DNA from: Ignavibacteria bacterium
Lineage (GTDB): Bacteria > Bacteroidota > Ignavibacteria > Tepidaquicellales > Tepidaquicellaceae
Length of the DNA: 64,000 nucleotides
Direction of reading: 5' to 3'
NCBI GenBank assembly: GCA_016709315.1
Contig: JADJMZ010000005.1
Span: 453,992 to 517,991 of the forward strand
Shown: positions 7,557 to 16,594 of the stretch, one piece after another
Layout of the letters: each line of letters opens with the position of its first letter
Numbering within the stretch: the stretch's first letter is position 1
Made by a program: the position numbers and the translations under genes
Notes under the pieces: generated by a model
What the model was told of the DNA's origin: nothing
Seen by the model: the letters and a program-made list of their open reading frames with translations, nothing else
Database searches by the model: none

Positions 7557-9635
7557 TTGAAGAAAAATCTTTCTCGTATTATCATAACGATTGTGATGAT
7601 CATAGCTTCTCTGTATTTCCTGTATCCTACATACCAGGACAGTAAACTGAGCAGTGAACTGAAGAAACTTACCGGACAGGACAGTCTGGATTTTGTTGAT
7701 AAAAACAATCAGGAACTGATAAACGCCCGCGACAAAAGACTTAAACTTGGACTTGATCTGAAAGGCGGAATGTATGTAGTTCTGGATGTGGATGTAGTAA
7801 AACTTCTGGAAGATATGGCAAAGAAAAAGGACGATCAGCTTACTGTTATCCTTGGAGAAGTAAAAGAAGTTTCGAAAAGCAGCGAAGAACTTATACTTGA
7901 AACATTTAAAGTCAAGTTAGCGGGTAAAGGGCTGAGCTTAAAATCCTATTACGGGGAATTAAGAGACAATGAAGCTGATATTGAGGCAAAACTGAAAAAG
8001 GAAATAGACAATTCTCTTGACAGAGCTGTAGAGATAGTAAGAAACAGGATTGATCAGTACGGAGTTGCCGAGCCGCAGATTCAGAAAATTGGTAACAGCA
8101 GGATAATCGTGGAATTACCCGGTGTCAGCAATCCCGTGGAAGTGAGAAAACTTCTTGAAGGAACTGCATTGCTGGAATTCAAACTTGTTTACGATCCTCA
8201 GAAAGCTGTTAAAGTCATGGAAGCCATTAACAAAGTACTTGTTGGCGATACTACAGTTTTAAAAGATTCATTATCAACTCCTGTTAAAACATCTTCTATT
8301 GATTCTTCAAATAAAAAAACTGAATCTGTAACTTCTAATGATACTTCAAAAAAATCAGCAGCCAGCGAAAAGAATGTTTCGGATTTAAAAAAGTCTGCCG
8401 GAAATGAAGCAAGTAAAGATTCGATAAAAGAGAAAAAGAATAATGAGAATAAAATAGTTAAAAAAGATTCTATTAAAGATAAAAAAGATTCTTCCAAAAA
8501 GACTGACAGCGCCATTACTACTAACGACACAAACACTCAGTCTGATTCTGCAAATAACCAGTTGTCTGAGGAAGAATTCAAAAAGAAATATCCTTTCTTC
8601 ACCCTTGTAACTTTAAACAATGAAAGCGGAACGGCCGACGGTTATGTAAAAGATTCTGATAAAGAAAAAATAATGAGAATACTGAACAGAGAAGATGTTA
8701 AAGCTGTAATTCCTTCCGACCTTTCTTTCGCATGGTCAAACAAATCTTTTGATGCACAGGGTGAAAAGATTCATGTTCTTTACACGGTAAAAAAGGATCC
8801 TGAATTAACAGGAAAAGTAATTACTGACGCAAGATCTAACATTGACCCTTCAAATAATACTCCTATTGTTGCAATGGAAATGGATGGTGAAGGTTCAGCT
8901 GACTGGGCAAGAATTACCGGTGCAAATATTAATAAAAGAATTGCCATAGTTCTTGATAATGTGGTTTATTCCGCTCCTGTAGTAAGGGGTAAAATCACAG
9001 GTGGAAATTCTCAGATAGAGGGAATGGCGAATGTACAGGAAGCTAAACTACTTGAAATTGTCTTAAAAGCAGGAGCATTGCCTGCTCCGGTAAAAATAAT
9101 TGAAGAAAGGTCAATCGGACCTTCTCTCGGAGAAGATTCTATCAGAGCCGGAGTTTTTTCATCTGTGGCAGCTTTAATACTTGTTGCATTATTTATGATT
9201 GTTTATTATAAATTTGGCGGTTCAATTGCTGACCTCGCTCTTTTGATAAATATGCTGCTTATTCTCGGAGTAATGGCATCTTTAAAAGCTACACTTACTT
9301 TACCCGGTATTGCGGGTTTGATTTTATCTATTGGTATGTCTGTTGATACAAACGTTCTTATCTTCGAAAGGATACGTGAAGAGCTGGGTTTTGGCAAGCC
9401 ATTGAGAACTGCCGTTGACCTGGGTTACAAAAAAGCCTTTTCGGCAATTATAGACTCGCATCTTACAAGCTTAATCACAGGAGTAATATTATACCAGTTC
9501 GGCAGCGGTCCAATACAGGGTTTTGCACTTACACTTATATTCGGTTTACTTGCAAATCTTTTTACTGCTATTGTAATAACTCATTATATCTTTGATATTA
9601 TGATTGAAAAAGGCAAGACTGTTAGCTTTGGCTGA
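7557..9635 (+). CDS. secD: Protein translocase subunit SecD
   Basis: 692 residues. SecD works with SecF and SecYEG to drive protein export with the proton gradient. There is one membrane segment near residues 10-27. LGLDLKGGMYVVLDVD opens the periplasmic P1 domain, VEIVRNRIDQYGVAEP follows, and five membrane segments lie in about 520-680 (GMSVDTNVLIFERIREEL). The start is TTG, chosen because GGAG sits seven bases upstream and no in-frame ATG fits. An unusual low-complexity Ser/Lys/Asp insertion spans about residues 236-335 inside P1 and makes the protein longer than usual. Confidence 0.96.
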   Translation: MKKNLSRIIITIVMIIASLYFLYPTYQDSKLSSELKKLTGQDSLDFVDKNNQELINARDKRLKLGLDLKGGMYVVLDVDVVKLLEDMAKKKDDQLTVILGEVKEVSKSSEELILETFKVKLAGKGLSLKSYYGELRDNEADIEAKLKKEIDNSLDRAVEIVRNRIDQYGVAEPQIQKIGNSRIIVELPGVSNPVEVRKLLEGTALLEFKLVYDPQKAVKVMEAINKVLVGDTTVLKDSLSTPVKTSSIDSSNKKTESVTSNDTSKKSAASEKNVSDLKKSAGNEASKDSIKEKKNNENKIVKKDSIKDKKDSSKKTDSAITTNDTNTQSDSANNQLSEEEFKKKYPFFTLVTLNNESGTADGYVKDSDKEKIMRILNREDVKAVIPSDLSFAWSNKSFDAQGEKIHVLYTVKKDPELTGKVITDARSNIDPSNNTPIVAMEMDGEGSADWARITGANINKRIAIVLDNVVYSAPVVRGKITGGNSQIEGMANVQEAKLLEIVLKAGALPAPVKIIEERSIGPSLGEDSIRAGVFSSVAALILVALFMIVYYKFGGSIADLALLINMLLILGVMASLKATLTLPGIAGLILSIGMSVDTNVLIFERIREELGFGKPLRTAVDLGYKKAFSAIIDSHLTSLITGVILYQFGSGPIQGFALTLIFGLLANLFTAIVITHYIFDIMIEKGKTVSFG

Positions 9636-9683
9636 TTTTTATTTTAAATTTATTATTTGAAACATTAATATTTTATATTCAGA

Positions 9684-10658
9684 ATGAGAATTTTTGAAAA
9701 CACAAATTATGATTTTTTAGGCAAAAGGAAAATGTTTTATGCTATTTCTCTTGCCATTATTGTAATAGGATTTACTGTACTCTTTGTTACAAAAAGCATT
9801 CCTTTGGGAATTGACTTCAGCGGAGGAACAGAGCTTCAGATTAAATTTGAAAAAGAAGTAAACATAGGCGATCTCAGAGAGGCGATGGATAATGCAGGAT
9901 TTGCGGGTATGGAACTGAAAACCATGGGTTCTGAAAGAGATGTACTTTTAAGGACACCAATGCAGGAAGAAGGTCAGCTTGTATCTGATAAGATTCAACA
10001 GGGAATTAAAGCTAAGATCAAAGATAATAATTTTGAAGTTCAGAGAATTGACAAAGTAGGTCCGAAAATCGGAGCTGAATTAAGAAGGAACGCGCTTTTT
10101 GCTGTTATTTTTTCTCTTATTGCAATTCTTATATATCTGGCTTTCAGGTTTCAGTTTGTATTTGCTGTAGGAGCTGTAATTGCTTTGTTTCATGATGTAC
10201 TTGTAACTATTGCGGTTATTGCAATATTTGATGCTATATTTCCTAATCTCCGGCTTGAATTCAATCAGTCAATGCTTGCAGCTTTTCTGACATTGGTCGG
10301 ATTTTCATCTAATGATACTGTTATTGTTTTTGACAGGATCAGGGAAAATATTAAGCTCTTCAAAAATGAAGATATTTTGCATGTGATGAACAGAAGTATA
10401 AACGCTACATTAAGCAGAACAATAATTACCAGCGGTACTGTTTTTATTACTGTTCTTGTCTTATTTATTTTCGGAGGTGAAGTGAACAGAAGTTTTGCAT
10501 TCACATTTGCAATAGGTATTATTACAGGAACTTACTCTTCTGTCTTCGTTGCAAGCGCTATTGTAGTTGACTGGAAAGAAAGAGGCAACGCACTGCTTAG
10601 GGAAAAATCTTTGAACAAATTAAAGTCCGTTCCAAAAGTTAAAAAAATTAATGCCTGA
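9684..10658 (+). CDS. secF: Protein translocase subunit SecF
   Basis: 324 residues, partner of SecD in the inner membrane. The N-terminal membrane segment is followed by GIDFSGGTELQIKF. GFSSNDTVIVFDRIREN is the SecF counterpart of the SecD TM4 motif, and the C-terminal part holds the remaining five helices. It is 48 bases behind secD and overlaps the following STAS gene by eight bases, so the three genes form one operon. The C-terminal tail is Lys-rich. Confidence 0.96.
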   Translation: MRIFENTNYDFLGKRKMFYAISLAIIVIGFTVLFVTKSIPLGIDFSGGTELQIKFEKEVNIGDLREAMDNAGFAGMELKTMGSERDVLLRTPMQEEGQLVSDKIQQGIKAKIKDNNFEVQRIDKVGPKIGAELRRNALFAVIFSLIAILIYLAFRFQFVFAVGAVIALFHDVLVTIAVIAIFDAIFPNLRLEFNQSMLAAFLTLVGFSSNDTVIVFDRIRENIKLFKNEDILHVMNRSINATLSRTIITSGTVFITVLVLFIFGGEVNRSFAFTFAIGIITGTYSSVFVASAIVVDWKERGNALLREKSLNKLKSVPKVKKINA

Positions 10659-10968
10659 TATCAGCAAAACATATTCTTCTGAAAACGGAAACAAAACGGC
10701 TGTTCTCCAAATCAGTGAAGAGTCCGTAGGATTAAATAACTTTAATATCCTGAATAAAACTGTTTCAGACGAATTAGAAAATGATGTCAGATATTTCGTT
10801 TTTGATATGGGCAAAATTAATAGTATAAACAGTTCCGGTCTTGGCATTCTCATCGGTTGTCTTAAAAAAATAAAAGAAACCAACGGTCACCTAAAGATCA
10901 TCAATTTGAATGAAAAGATAGCAGGAATTTTCAAACTGACAAAACTTGATAGTATCTTTGTGTTTTAA
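10651..10968 (+). CDS. STAS-domain anti-sigma-factor antagonist-like protein
   Basis: 105-residue single STAS domain. The phosphorylation loop reads INSSGLG (Ser61/Ser62), where SpoIIAA-type proteins have DSSG, so Asn replaces the usual Asp just before the serine. Family members are switched by a serine kinase of the RsbW/SpoIIAB type to control a partner. No kinase or sigma factor is next to it. The start lies within the secF end (eight-base overlap), indicating co-translation. Alternatively it may regulate a membrane partner instead of a sigma factor. Confidence 0.82.
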   Translation: MPDISKTYSSENGNKTAVLQISEESVGLNNFNILNKTVSDELENDVRYFVFDMGKINSINSSGLGILIGCLKKIKETNGHLKIINLNEKIAGIFKLTKLDSIFVF

Positions 10969-10995
10969 ACTTTAATAAAAAATTTTTATAAATTT

Positions 10996-11034
10996 AAATC
11001 TTCATATCAGATCAAAATGATTGAAGATTTTTTT
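10996..11034 (+). terminator. Rho-independent terminator after the secD-secF-STAS operon
   Basis: Inverted arms AAATCTTCA (10996-11004) and TGAAGATTT (11022-11030) followed directly by a run of T. It lies between the STAS gene and purA. Confidence 0.65.
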
Positions 11035-11045
11035 ATTTCTGAATT

Positions 11046-12323
11046 ATGGAAAATAATTTAACCGTCCTAGTGGGTCTTCAGTGGGGCGACGAAGGAAAAG
11101 GCAGAATGGTTGACTATCTTGCTCAGAATGCAGATTTTGTTGCAAGGTATCAGGGTGGAAATAATGCAGGGCATACTGTAGTAAATCAATTCGGAACTTT
11201 CAAACTGCATCTCATTCCTTCCGGAATTTTTAATCCGGGTGTCATTAATATACTCGGACCCGGCATGGTCATTGACATTCAATCATTGTCAGAAGAAATA
11301 GCTGAACTTGAGAAATCCGGAATTAATACAGACAGTATAAGAATTTCCGACAGAGCTACTGTCACTTTCCCGTTTCACAGGCTTGAAGATAATCTTGAAG
11401 AAGACAGACTCGGTGGAGAAGCATTCGGCTCGACAAGAAGAGGCATTGCCTATGCTTACAGTGAAAGATACCTGAAAAAAAGCATTCAGCTGGGTGAACT
11501 TCTTTATCCGGATCATTTGAAGAAAAGAATGAAAGGCATTGTTGAATGGAAAAATCTTCTGCTGAAGAATGTTTATAAAAGCTCTGAATTAGTTAAACTG
11601 GATTCTGTCCTTGAATGGTTATCCGAATACGGCGAAAAAATAAAACACTTAATTTGCGATACTACTTCCCTGCTCGAAAAAGCTTCATCTGAAAATAAAA
11701 AAATATTATTTGAAGCGCAGCTTGGTTCTCTGAGGGATATATATTTTGGCATTTATCCTTTTACTACTTCTTCATGCACTCTTGCTTCCTATGCTCCAGT
11801 CGGTGGAGGACTATTTAACAAAAAAATTGAAAATGTAATTGGCGTGATGAAGGCTTATTCCACATGTGTCGGAAGCGGTCCGTTTACAACTGAGATGCAG
11901 GAATCAGAAGCAAAAGATTTAAGGGAAACAGCTTTTGAATACGGAGCATCTACCGGCAGACCAAGAAGGATTGGACACTTTGATGCTGTTGCGACAAGGT
12001 ATGGAGCAATGATTCAGGGAACAAATGAAATAGCGATTACCAAAGTCGACAGTCTCTCCGGACAGAAAAAATTGCTGATATGTAATGAGTATGAGATCAA
12101 TGGAAAATCAGTTACGGACTTTCCGTTGACGCCGGCGCTTGAAATTGCAAATCCAAAATATATTGAAATGGATGGCTGGAGCGAGGATATTTCTAAATGC
12201 AGAAATTTCAATGACCTCCCTGCTGCTGCAAAAAACTACATTAATAAAATAGAAGAACTGATCGGATACAGGATCAGATATGTATCTGTCGGTCCTGAGA
12301 GAGAAAGTCTTATTTTAAAATAA
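11046..12323 (+). CDS. purA: Adenylosuccinate synthetase
   Basis: 425 residues, normal length. It joins IMP and aspartate using GTP in AMP synthesis. The GTP loop WGDEGKG (13-19) carries catalytic Asp15, and His43 is in GGNNAGHTV. STGRPRRIGHFD and TKVDSLSG are also typical PurA segments. The ATG lies 12 bases after the T-run of the preceding terminator, so the gene has its own promoter or a very short leader. Confidence 0.97.
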   Translation: MENNLTVLVGLQWGDEGKGRMVDYLAQNADFVARYQGGNNAGHTVVNQFGTFKLHLIPSGIFNPGVINILGPGMVIDIQSLSEEIAELEKSGINTDSIRISDRATVTFPFHRLEDNLEEDRLGGEAFGSTRRGIAYAYSERYLKKSIQLGELLYPDHLKKRMKGIVEWKNLLLKNVYKSSELVKLDSVLEWLSEYGEKIKHLICDTTSLLEKASSENKKILFEAQLGSLRDIYFGIYPFTTSSCTLASYAPVGGGLFNKKIENVIGVMKAYSTCVGSGPFTTEMQESEAKDLRETAFEYGASTGRPRRIGHFDAVATRYGAMIQGTNEIAITKVDSLSGQKKLLICNEYEINGKSVTDFPLTPALEIANPKYIEMDGWSEDISKCRNFNDLPAAAKNYINKIEELIGYRIRYVSVGPERESLILK

Positions 12324-12332
12324 TATTTATTT

Positions 12333-12797
12333 ATGGGAAATTATCATTCTTCAGTTACTGAAATGTGGGAAAGATTTATTGAATCCAGTCCTGAGTATTC
12401 AGAAACAAAATACAGGGCCTGGTACTTTTGCGATAATGAGAGGTGCGCTAATGAACTTGCTGCGCTTGTCAGTATTGGAATTAAAAGAGCCACAACATCA
12501 TTGATGCTTTGGTATGAAAACGGAAATGAAGTTATGCCTGAAGTAAATGATGTCAATATTGTTACAGACTGGAACGGCACAGCTCAATGTATAATTAAAA
12601 CAAAAAAAGTTTTTGTACTTCCATTCAAGAATGTTGATTCTGAAATGGCTTTTACTGAAGGAGAAGGTGATAAGTCTCTGGATTACTGGAGGAAGGCACA
12701 TGTAAGTTTTTTTGAAAGAGAGTTGAAAAATGAAAAAATAAAATTCTCCGGTGATACTGAAGTAGTGTTTGAAGAATTTGAAATGATATTTAAATAG
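12333..12797 (+). CDS. ASCH-domain protein
   Basis: 154 residues matching the ASCH fold, which is related to PUA RNA-binding domains: RATTSLMLWYENGNEVMPEV, the TDWNGTAQCIIKTKKV strand pair, and the FTEGEGDKSLDYWRKAH helix. Relatives are proposed to bind RNA or, for the YqfB type, to hydrolyse N4-acetylcytidine. It starts ten bases after purA, so it is probably co-transcribed. It is convergent with the doxX gene, only ten bases apart. Confidence 0.82.
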   Translation: MGNYHSSVTEMWERFIESSPEYSETKYRAWYFCDNERCANELAALVSIGIKRATTSLMLWYENGNEVMPEVNDVNIVTDWNGTAQCIIKTKKVFVLPFKNVDSEMAFTEGEGDKSLDYWRKAHVSFFERELKNEKIKFSGDTEVVFEEFEMIFK

Positions 12798-12806
12798 AAT
12801 ATATTT

Positions 12807-13361
12807 TTACCCTTTCACTTCTTTATCCTTTACTTCATTTTCATCTACAAAAATCGCATCGGACTCATTTACCTTTCCCGCATCAAAAATCTTAGGATCA
12901 GATTGATTTATTTCATCCCTCTTAATTACTTTATCATCTTTCTTTTTCCTGTCTCCCAAAGAATCAAAAGAAAACATCCCTGCGCCGGTAAACATTGTTG
13001 CAATAAAGCATAACAGAAAAACTATATTGTAACTGAACGGAAGTTCAGGATGACCTGTTCCCAGAACAAAAAGAAAACCCATTGTCATAACAGCCATAAA
13101 AAAACTTGTAACGGGTGTAAAAAGACCGATGATATATAATGCTCCGAAAATCATTTCCATAAAAGGAAGAATGAATGCCAGTACAAACGACAAAGTATTG
13201 TTCATACGACCGGTTACCTGAACTGAATTAATGAAGTCCTGAAGGTGAAGTACTTTACCCGCGCCGGCAAGCAAAAACAAAGTACCCAGACCCAGTCTGA
13301 TGAGAAGAAGTCCGGTTGAATTTGAAAAATTTCCGCTTCTCGCTTTAAATAAAATTCCCAT
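12807..13361 (-). CDS. DoxX-family membrane protein
   Basis: 184 residues with four hydrophobic segments in about residues 16-130. The start of the domain reads GLLLIRLGLGTLFLLAGAGK, followed by PFMEMIFGALYIIGLFTP, both typical of DoxX/DoxD. The last 55 residues are a charged cytoplasmic tail (KKKDDKVIKRDE..., NEVKDKEVKG) not usual in the family. The role of the family is loosely tied to redox or thiosulfate metabolism. Divergent from the ybaN-like gene across a 206-base spacer. Confidence 0.83.
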   Translation of the reverse strand: MGILFKARSGNFSNSTGLLLIRLGLGTLFLLAGAGKVLHLQDFINSVQVTGRMNNTLSFVLAFILPFMEMIFGALYIIGLFTPVTSFFMAVMTMGFLFVLGTGHPELPFSYNIVFLLCFIATMFTGAGMFSFDSLGDRKKKDDKVIKRDEINQSDPKIFDAGKVNESDAIFVDENEVKDKEVKG

Positions 13362-13439
13362 AAACTTTTTTTCTTAATTTATAAATGTTTAAAGTAATTT
13401 ACTATAAACAATTTAATCTTTTTTATAAGATCATGTTTA

Positions 13440-13473
13440 ATTTCCTGATGACAGGAAATAGTTCTTAAGAACT
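13440..13473. promoter_or_regulatory. Two abutting inverted repeats between divergent genes (candidate operators)
   Basis: ATTTCCTG-ATGA-CAGGAAAT (13440-13459) is followed at once by a perfect 14-base palindrome AGTTCTTAAGAACT (13460-13473). Both lie in the spacer between the divergent doxX and ybaN-like genes, where regulator sites would be expected. No U-run follows, so a terminator is less likely. Confidence 0.45.
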
Positions 13474-13567
13474 CTAATTATAACTATTAATCCGTGAAAG
13501 GAATATTTTAGGATTAATATATTTCCATTAATTCACTATTTTGTGCTAATTATTTTCTGAAATAAAT

Positions 13568-13981
13568 TTGCAAAATAAAAATTTAAAAAAAGATTTAAAA
13601 ATCATTTCTAACCCCGCGGTAAGATTTGTTTTCCTTGCAGCTGGCACTATACTTGTAGGGATAGGTGTGCTCGGTATGTTCCTCCCCTTATTACCTACAA
13701 CTATTTTTTTTATACTTGCAGCCTGGTGTTTTGCGAGAAGCTCAGAAAAATTTCATTTTTGGATACATAATAACAAATATTTTGGAAGGTATCTTTCAAA
13801 TTATATGCAGAATAAAGGAATGACATTAAGGGCTAAAATTTATTCTATCGCATTTCTTTGGACAGGAATTTTAATTTCAGTCTTATTTGCTACAGATGCA
13901 TTATACATAAGAATTTTATTGCTTTTGATTGCTGCAGGAGTAACCTGGCATCTGATTTCTATAAAAACCTCAGAAGACTAA
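13568..13981 (+). CDS. YbaN-like (DUF454) inner-membrane protein
   Basis: 137 residues. The DUF454 hallmarks are present: GILGMFLPLLPTT-like (GIGVLGMFLPLLPTTIFFIL), WCFARSSEKFHFWIHNN, and FGRYLSNYMQNKGM. Two hydrophobic segments at about 18-50 and a pair near the C-terminus indicate an inner-membrane protein. A TTG start is assumed. Function unknown. It lies 34 bases before the metallophosphoesterase gene on the same strand. Confidence 0.83.
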   Translation: MQNKNLKKDLKIISNPAVRFVFLAAGTILVGIGVLGMFLPLLPTTIFFILAAWCFARSSEKFHFWIHNNKYFGRYLSNYMQNKGMTLRAKIYSIAFLWTGILISVLFATDALYIRILLLLIAAGVTWHLISIKTSED

Positions 13982-14015
13982 ACATTCGTTTGTAATATTT
14001 CAAATCCGTTAATTC

Positions 14016-15836
14016 ATGAATAATCAGAATAAATTAAATTCGATCCGCCGTCAGCCGATGGTTAATTGGTTTGATATTGGACAACTTGCAAAGACAGCAG
14101 TCAGAGTATCTTTTTCCACTATCATAGGGGAACAATCTGACAAGAGACTGATTCAGGCGCTGGCTTCAAGCAGGAAAGAGTTCTTTGATTATACTCATTA
14201 TCATAAAGAATTTGAAAACAAATGCATAAGCGAACCCGGTAATCACAGAAAGGAAATCTGGCTTGATTATATTTCCGATACCGGGGACGGATTTAATCCT
14301 ACTTATGCTGTAGCTTATTATGCTTCAAATCCCGAACTGAAACTATCTATCGATGGAAAATCCTTTGATACAAAAAGAGGCGAAGTTCTGATATTCGGTG
14401 GTGACGAGGTTTATCCTACTCCAAGTAAGGAAAACTACAGAAAGAGATTAGTTGTCCCTTATGAAACTGCTTTCGGAGATGATTTACCCGAGAGAAGACC
14501 TCACGTTTTTGCAATTCCCGGAAACCATGACTGGTATGACGGACTTGCAGCTTTTACAAGACTTTTCTGCTCCGATCTGAACAGGAGATTTGCAGGATGG
14601 TTTACAAGACAGAGAAGAAGTTATTTTGCACTTAAACTTCCCGGCAACTGGTGGCTTCTTGGCTCAGACGGTCAGCTTCAATCCGATATTGATACACCTC
14701 AGATAGAATATTTCAGAAGTGTAGCTGACAGGCACATGAAAGAAGGCGACAGGGTTATTCTCTGTATATCTCAGCCCAACTGGATCTATGCTGCAAAATA
14801 CAAAAAGTTCGGTGAGATTTATGACGAAAGCGACCTTCTCTATCTCCAAAATGAAATTCTTTCAAGAAAAAATGTTGAAGTGAAAGTTTATCTCTCCGGA
14901 GATCTCCACCACTACAGAAGGCATGAAGAAATTAATGCGAAAGACCCTGAAGCTAAAGTACAGAAAATCACTGCAGGAGGAGGAGGTGCTTTTCTTCATC
15001 CAACTCATGATGCCGATGTAGATGAGATATCAGAAGATTTCGGTATTGATAAAGTAACAAAGAGAAATTTTTCATTGAAAAAAAGTTTTCCGGATGTGAA
15101 GAAATCCAAATTGCTTACATTCAAAGACCTGCTTTTCTTGTTTTTAAATCCGGGATTCGGAATTGTTACAGCTTTGTTGTATCTCTTAACTGCATGGCTT
15201 GTAAGTTCTACCCTTGATATTGAAAACTTTAGAAATCCTTCAGGAATTTTTGATTCTTTCTATCTTGCAATTAAATTAACATTCTTTGCATTCCTTGATA
15301 ATCCGATTACAGCAATATGGATTGCGCTTGTACTTATGGCTTTTATAATATTTACAGACACACATTCAAAATTTTACAAATATATTGGTGGATTTTTACA
15401 TTGCCTGGCGCATTTTTCAGCTGTGTTTTATCTCGGTTGGGGTTCTGTGATATTATCTGTTTATTTTTTTAAAGGTCATGAAACACTTATATTTCTTTTT
15501 GCTATGATGCTGATTTTTATTTCCGGGTGGATTGTTGGCTCTACAATAATGGGAATTTATCTTTTTATCTCTCAGTATTTTTTCGGAAGGCACAATGATG
15601 AAGCTTTTTCAGCTTTGAAAATACAGGACTATAAGAACTTTCTCCGCCTGCATATAGCAGCTGACGGCGAATTGACTATTTATCCTGTTAAAATCGAAAA
15701 GTGTCCTAAGAAATGGAGAGAAAGAAAAGATAAAGAAAAAGATGAGATAAGATCATTTTTAGTTCCGGAAAATGGTTCAGGGGCTGAACTAATTGAAGAA
15801 CCTATAGTTCTGAAAAGCAAAAAAATTGTAATTTGA
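14016..15836 (+). CDS. Calcineurin-like metallophosphoesterase with membrane domain
   Basis: 606 residues. The N-terminal half is a metallophosphoesterase: SDTGDGF (about 87-93), GGDEVYP (128-134), GNHDWYDGL (169-177) and SGDLHHY (294-300) supply the metal-binding Asp, Asn and His residues. About residues 370-540 hold several hydrophobic helices, followed by a soluble C-terminal region ending IVLKSKKIVI. The phosphatase domain precedes the membrane part and is probably cytoplasmic. The substrate is unknown. Family members include nucleotide and lipid phosphatases. Confidence 0.85.
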   Translation: MNNQNKLNSIRRQPMVNWFDIGQLAKTAVRVSFSTIIGEQSDKRLIQALASSRKEFFDYTHYHKEFENKCISEPGNHRKEIWLDYISDTGDGFNPTYAVAYYASNPELKLSIDGKSFDTKRGEVLIFGGDEVYPTPSKENYRKRLVVPYETAFGDDLPERRPHVFAIPGNHDWYDGLAAFTRLFCSDLNRRFAGWFTRQRRSYFALKLPGNWWLLGSDGQLQSDIDTPQIEYFRSVADRHMKEGDRVILCISQPNWIYAAKYKKFGEIYDESDLLYLQNEILSRKNVEVKVYLSGDLHHYRRHEEINAKDPEAKVQKITAGGGGAFLHPTHDADVDEISEDFGIDKVTKRNFSLKKSFPDVKKSKLLTFKDLLFLFLNPGFGIVTALLYLLTAWLVSSTLDIENFRNPSGIFDSFYLAIKLTFFAFLDNPITAIWIALVLMAFIIFTDTHSKFYKYIGGFLHCLAHFSAVFYLGWGSVILSVYFFKGHETLIFLFAMMLIFISGWIVGSTIMGIYLFISQYFFGRHNDEAFSALKIQDYKNFLRLHIAADGELTIYPVKIEKCPKKWRERKDKEKDEIRSFLVPENGSGAELIEEPIVLKSKKIVI

Positions 15837-15901
15837 TATTTCTTAAATTATATAACAATAGTTTTTGAAGATGAGGAATTTATTTTCTTAAGAATTGAGA
15901 G

Positions 15902-15975
15902 AGGCGTGGGACAGATTCGAACTGTCGAATAAAAGTTTTGCAGACTTTCCCCTTAAGCCACTTGGGTACCACGCC
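15902..15975 (-). tRNA. tRNA-Cys (GCA)
   Basis: Cloverleaf on the minus strand: acceptor GGCGTGG/CCACGCC, anticodon stem AAAGT/ACTTT with loop CTGCAAA (anticodon GCA), T arm with TTCGAAT, and discriminator T as usual for tRNA-Cys. CCA is not encoded. It lies 34 bases downstream of tRNA-Gly and is probably co-transcribed with it. Confidence 0.95.
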
Positions 15976-16009
15976 GGATTTTACCTAACATTGATTTACA
16001 AATGAAAAG

Positions 16010-16082
<73 letters not shown>

Positions 16083-16092
16083 ATTAATTACA

Positions 16093-16121
16093 AAAATAAT
16101 CGTATTAATTTACTATTTCAA
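16093..16121 (-). promoter_or_regulatory. Candidate promoter for tRNA-Gly/tRNA-Cys
   Basis: On the minus strand TTGAAA (16116-16121), 17-base spacer and TATTTT (16093-16098) lie about 10 bases before the tRNA-Gly 5' end. Confidence 0.45.
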
Positions 16122-16245
16122 GTCGCTTTTCTGTCAAAAAACTATTCCTGAGAAAAAAGTTTAATGAACTTTACTTTACTTTTGTTCAAACTATCGCAAA
16201 AACATCTTAACTGATGTTATTAAGATAATTTTCTGATCAAACACT

Positions 16246-16515
16246 TTATCTGTTTTTCCATTTATCCTTTGCTTTCTTACCTCCACCGAAATAAACAAAT
16301 ATTGCTACAACAAGGTGTATCCAAAACCAGGGACTGTCTGTTCCCAGTACCTGCGCAATGTAAATCAGTATTAATGCTCTCGGTATGAATACTGTAAGAA
16401 GTACATCACCTATGAAAGGAACTGTATTCAGAGGAATCTGATGCATTATAAAATAATAAATTATCAATATCGTCCTTGGAAGAAACAGACTAACTACTAA
16501 AAATACTGTATCCAT
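16246..16515 (-). CDS. Small membrane protein, family not recognised
   Basis: 89 residues, mostly hydrophobic, with about three membrane segments (VFLVVSLFLPRTILIIYYFI; DVLLTVFIPRALILIYIAQV; WFWIHLVVAIFVYFGG) and a basic tail KKAKDKWKNR. The segment PRTILIIYYFIMHQIPLNTV with conserved-looking prolines suggests a real protein. It lies downstream of gap, separated from it by a terminator hairpin, so it probably has its own promoter. No function assigned. Confidence 0.6.
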   Translation of the reverse strand: MDTVFLVVSLFLPRTILIIYYFIMHQIPLNTVPFIGDVLLTVFIPRALILIYIAQVLGTDSPWFWIHLVVAIFVYFGGGKKAKDKWKNR

Positions 16516-16543
16516 ATTTTTATTTATTTTTTATTGAAATAAG

Positions 16544-16571
16544 AAAAGGCTAACTTTTCAGTTAACCTTTT
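16544..16571 (-). terminator. Terminator downstream of gap
   Basis: Twelve-base arms (16544-16555 and 16560-16571) with one G-T wobble on the minus strand and a GAAA tetraloop, ending in CCTTTT. A-rich on one side and T-rich on the other, so it can work in both directions. Confidence 0.75.
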
Positions 16572-16594
16572 ATATTAATTAAATTTAAAATATT

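Noticed and set aside
8198..8536. Minus-strand frame of 112 codons inside secD
   Set aside because: It is the antisense of the Ser/Lys-rich SecD insertion; the Ser/Phe/Leu-rich product is a composition artefact.
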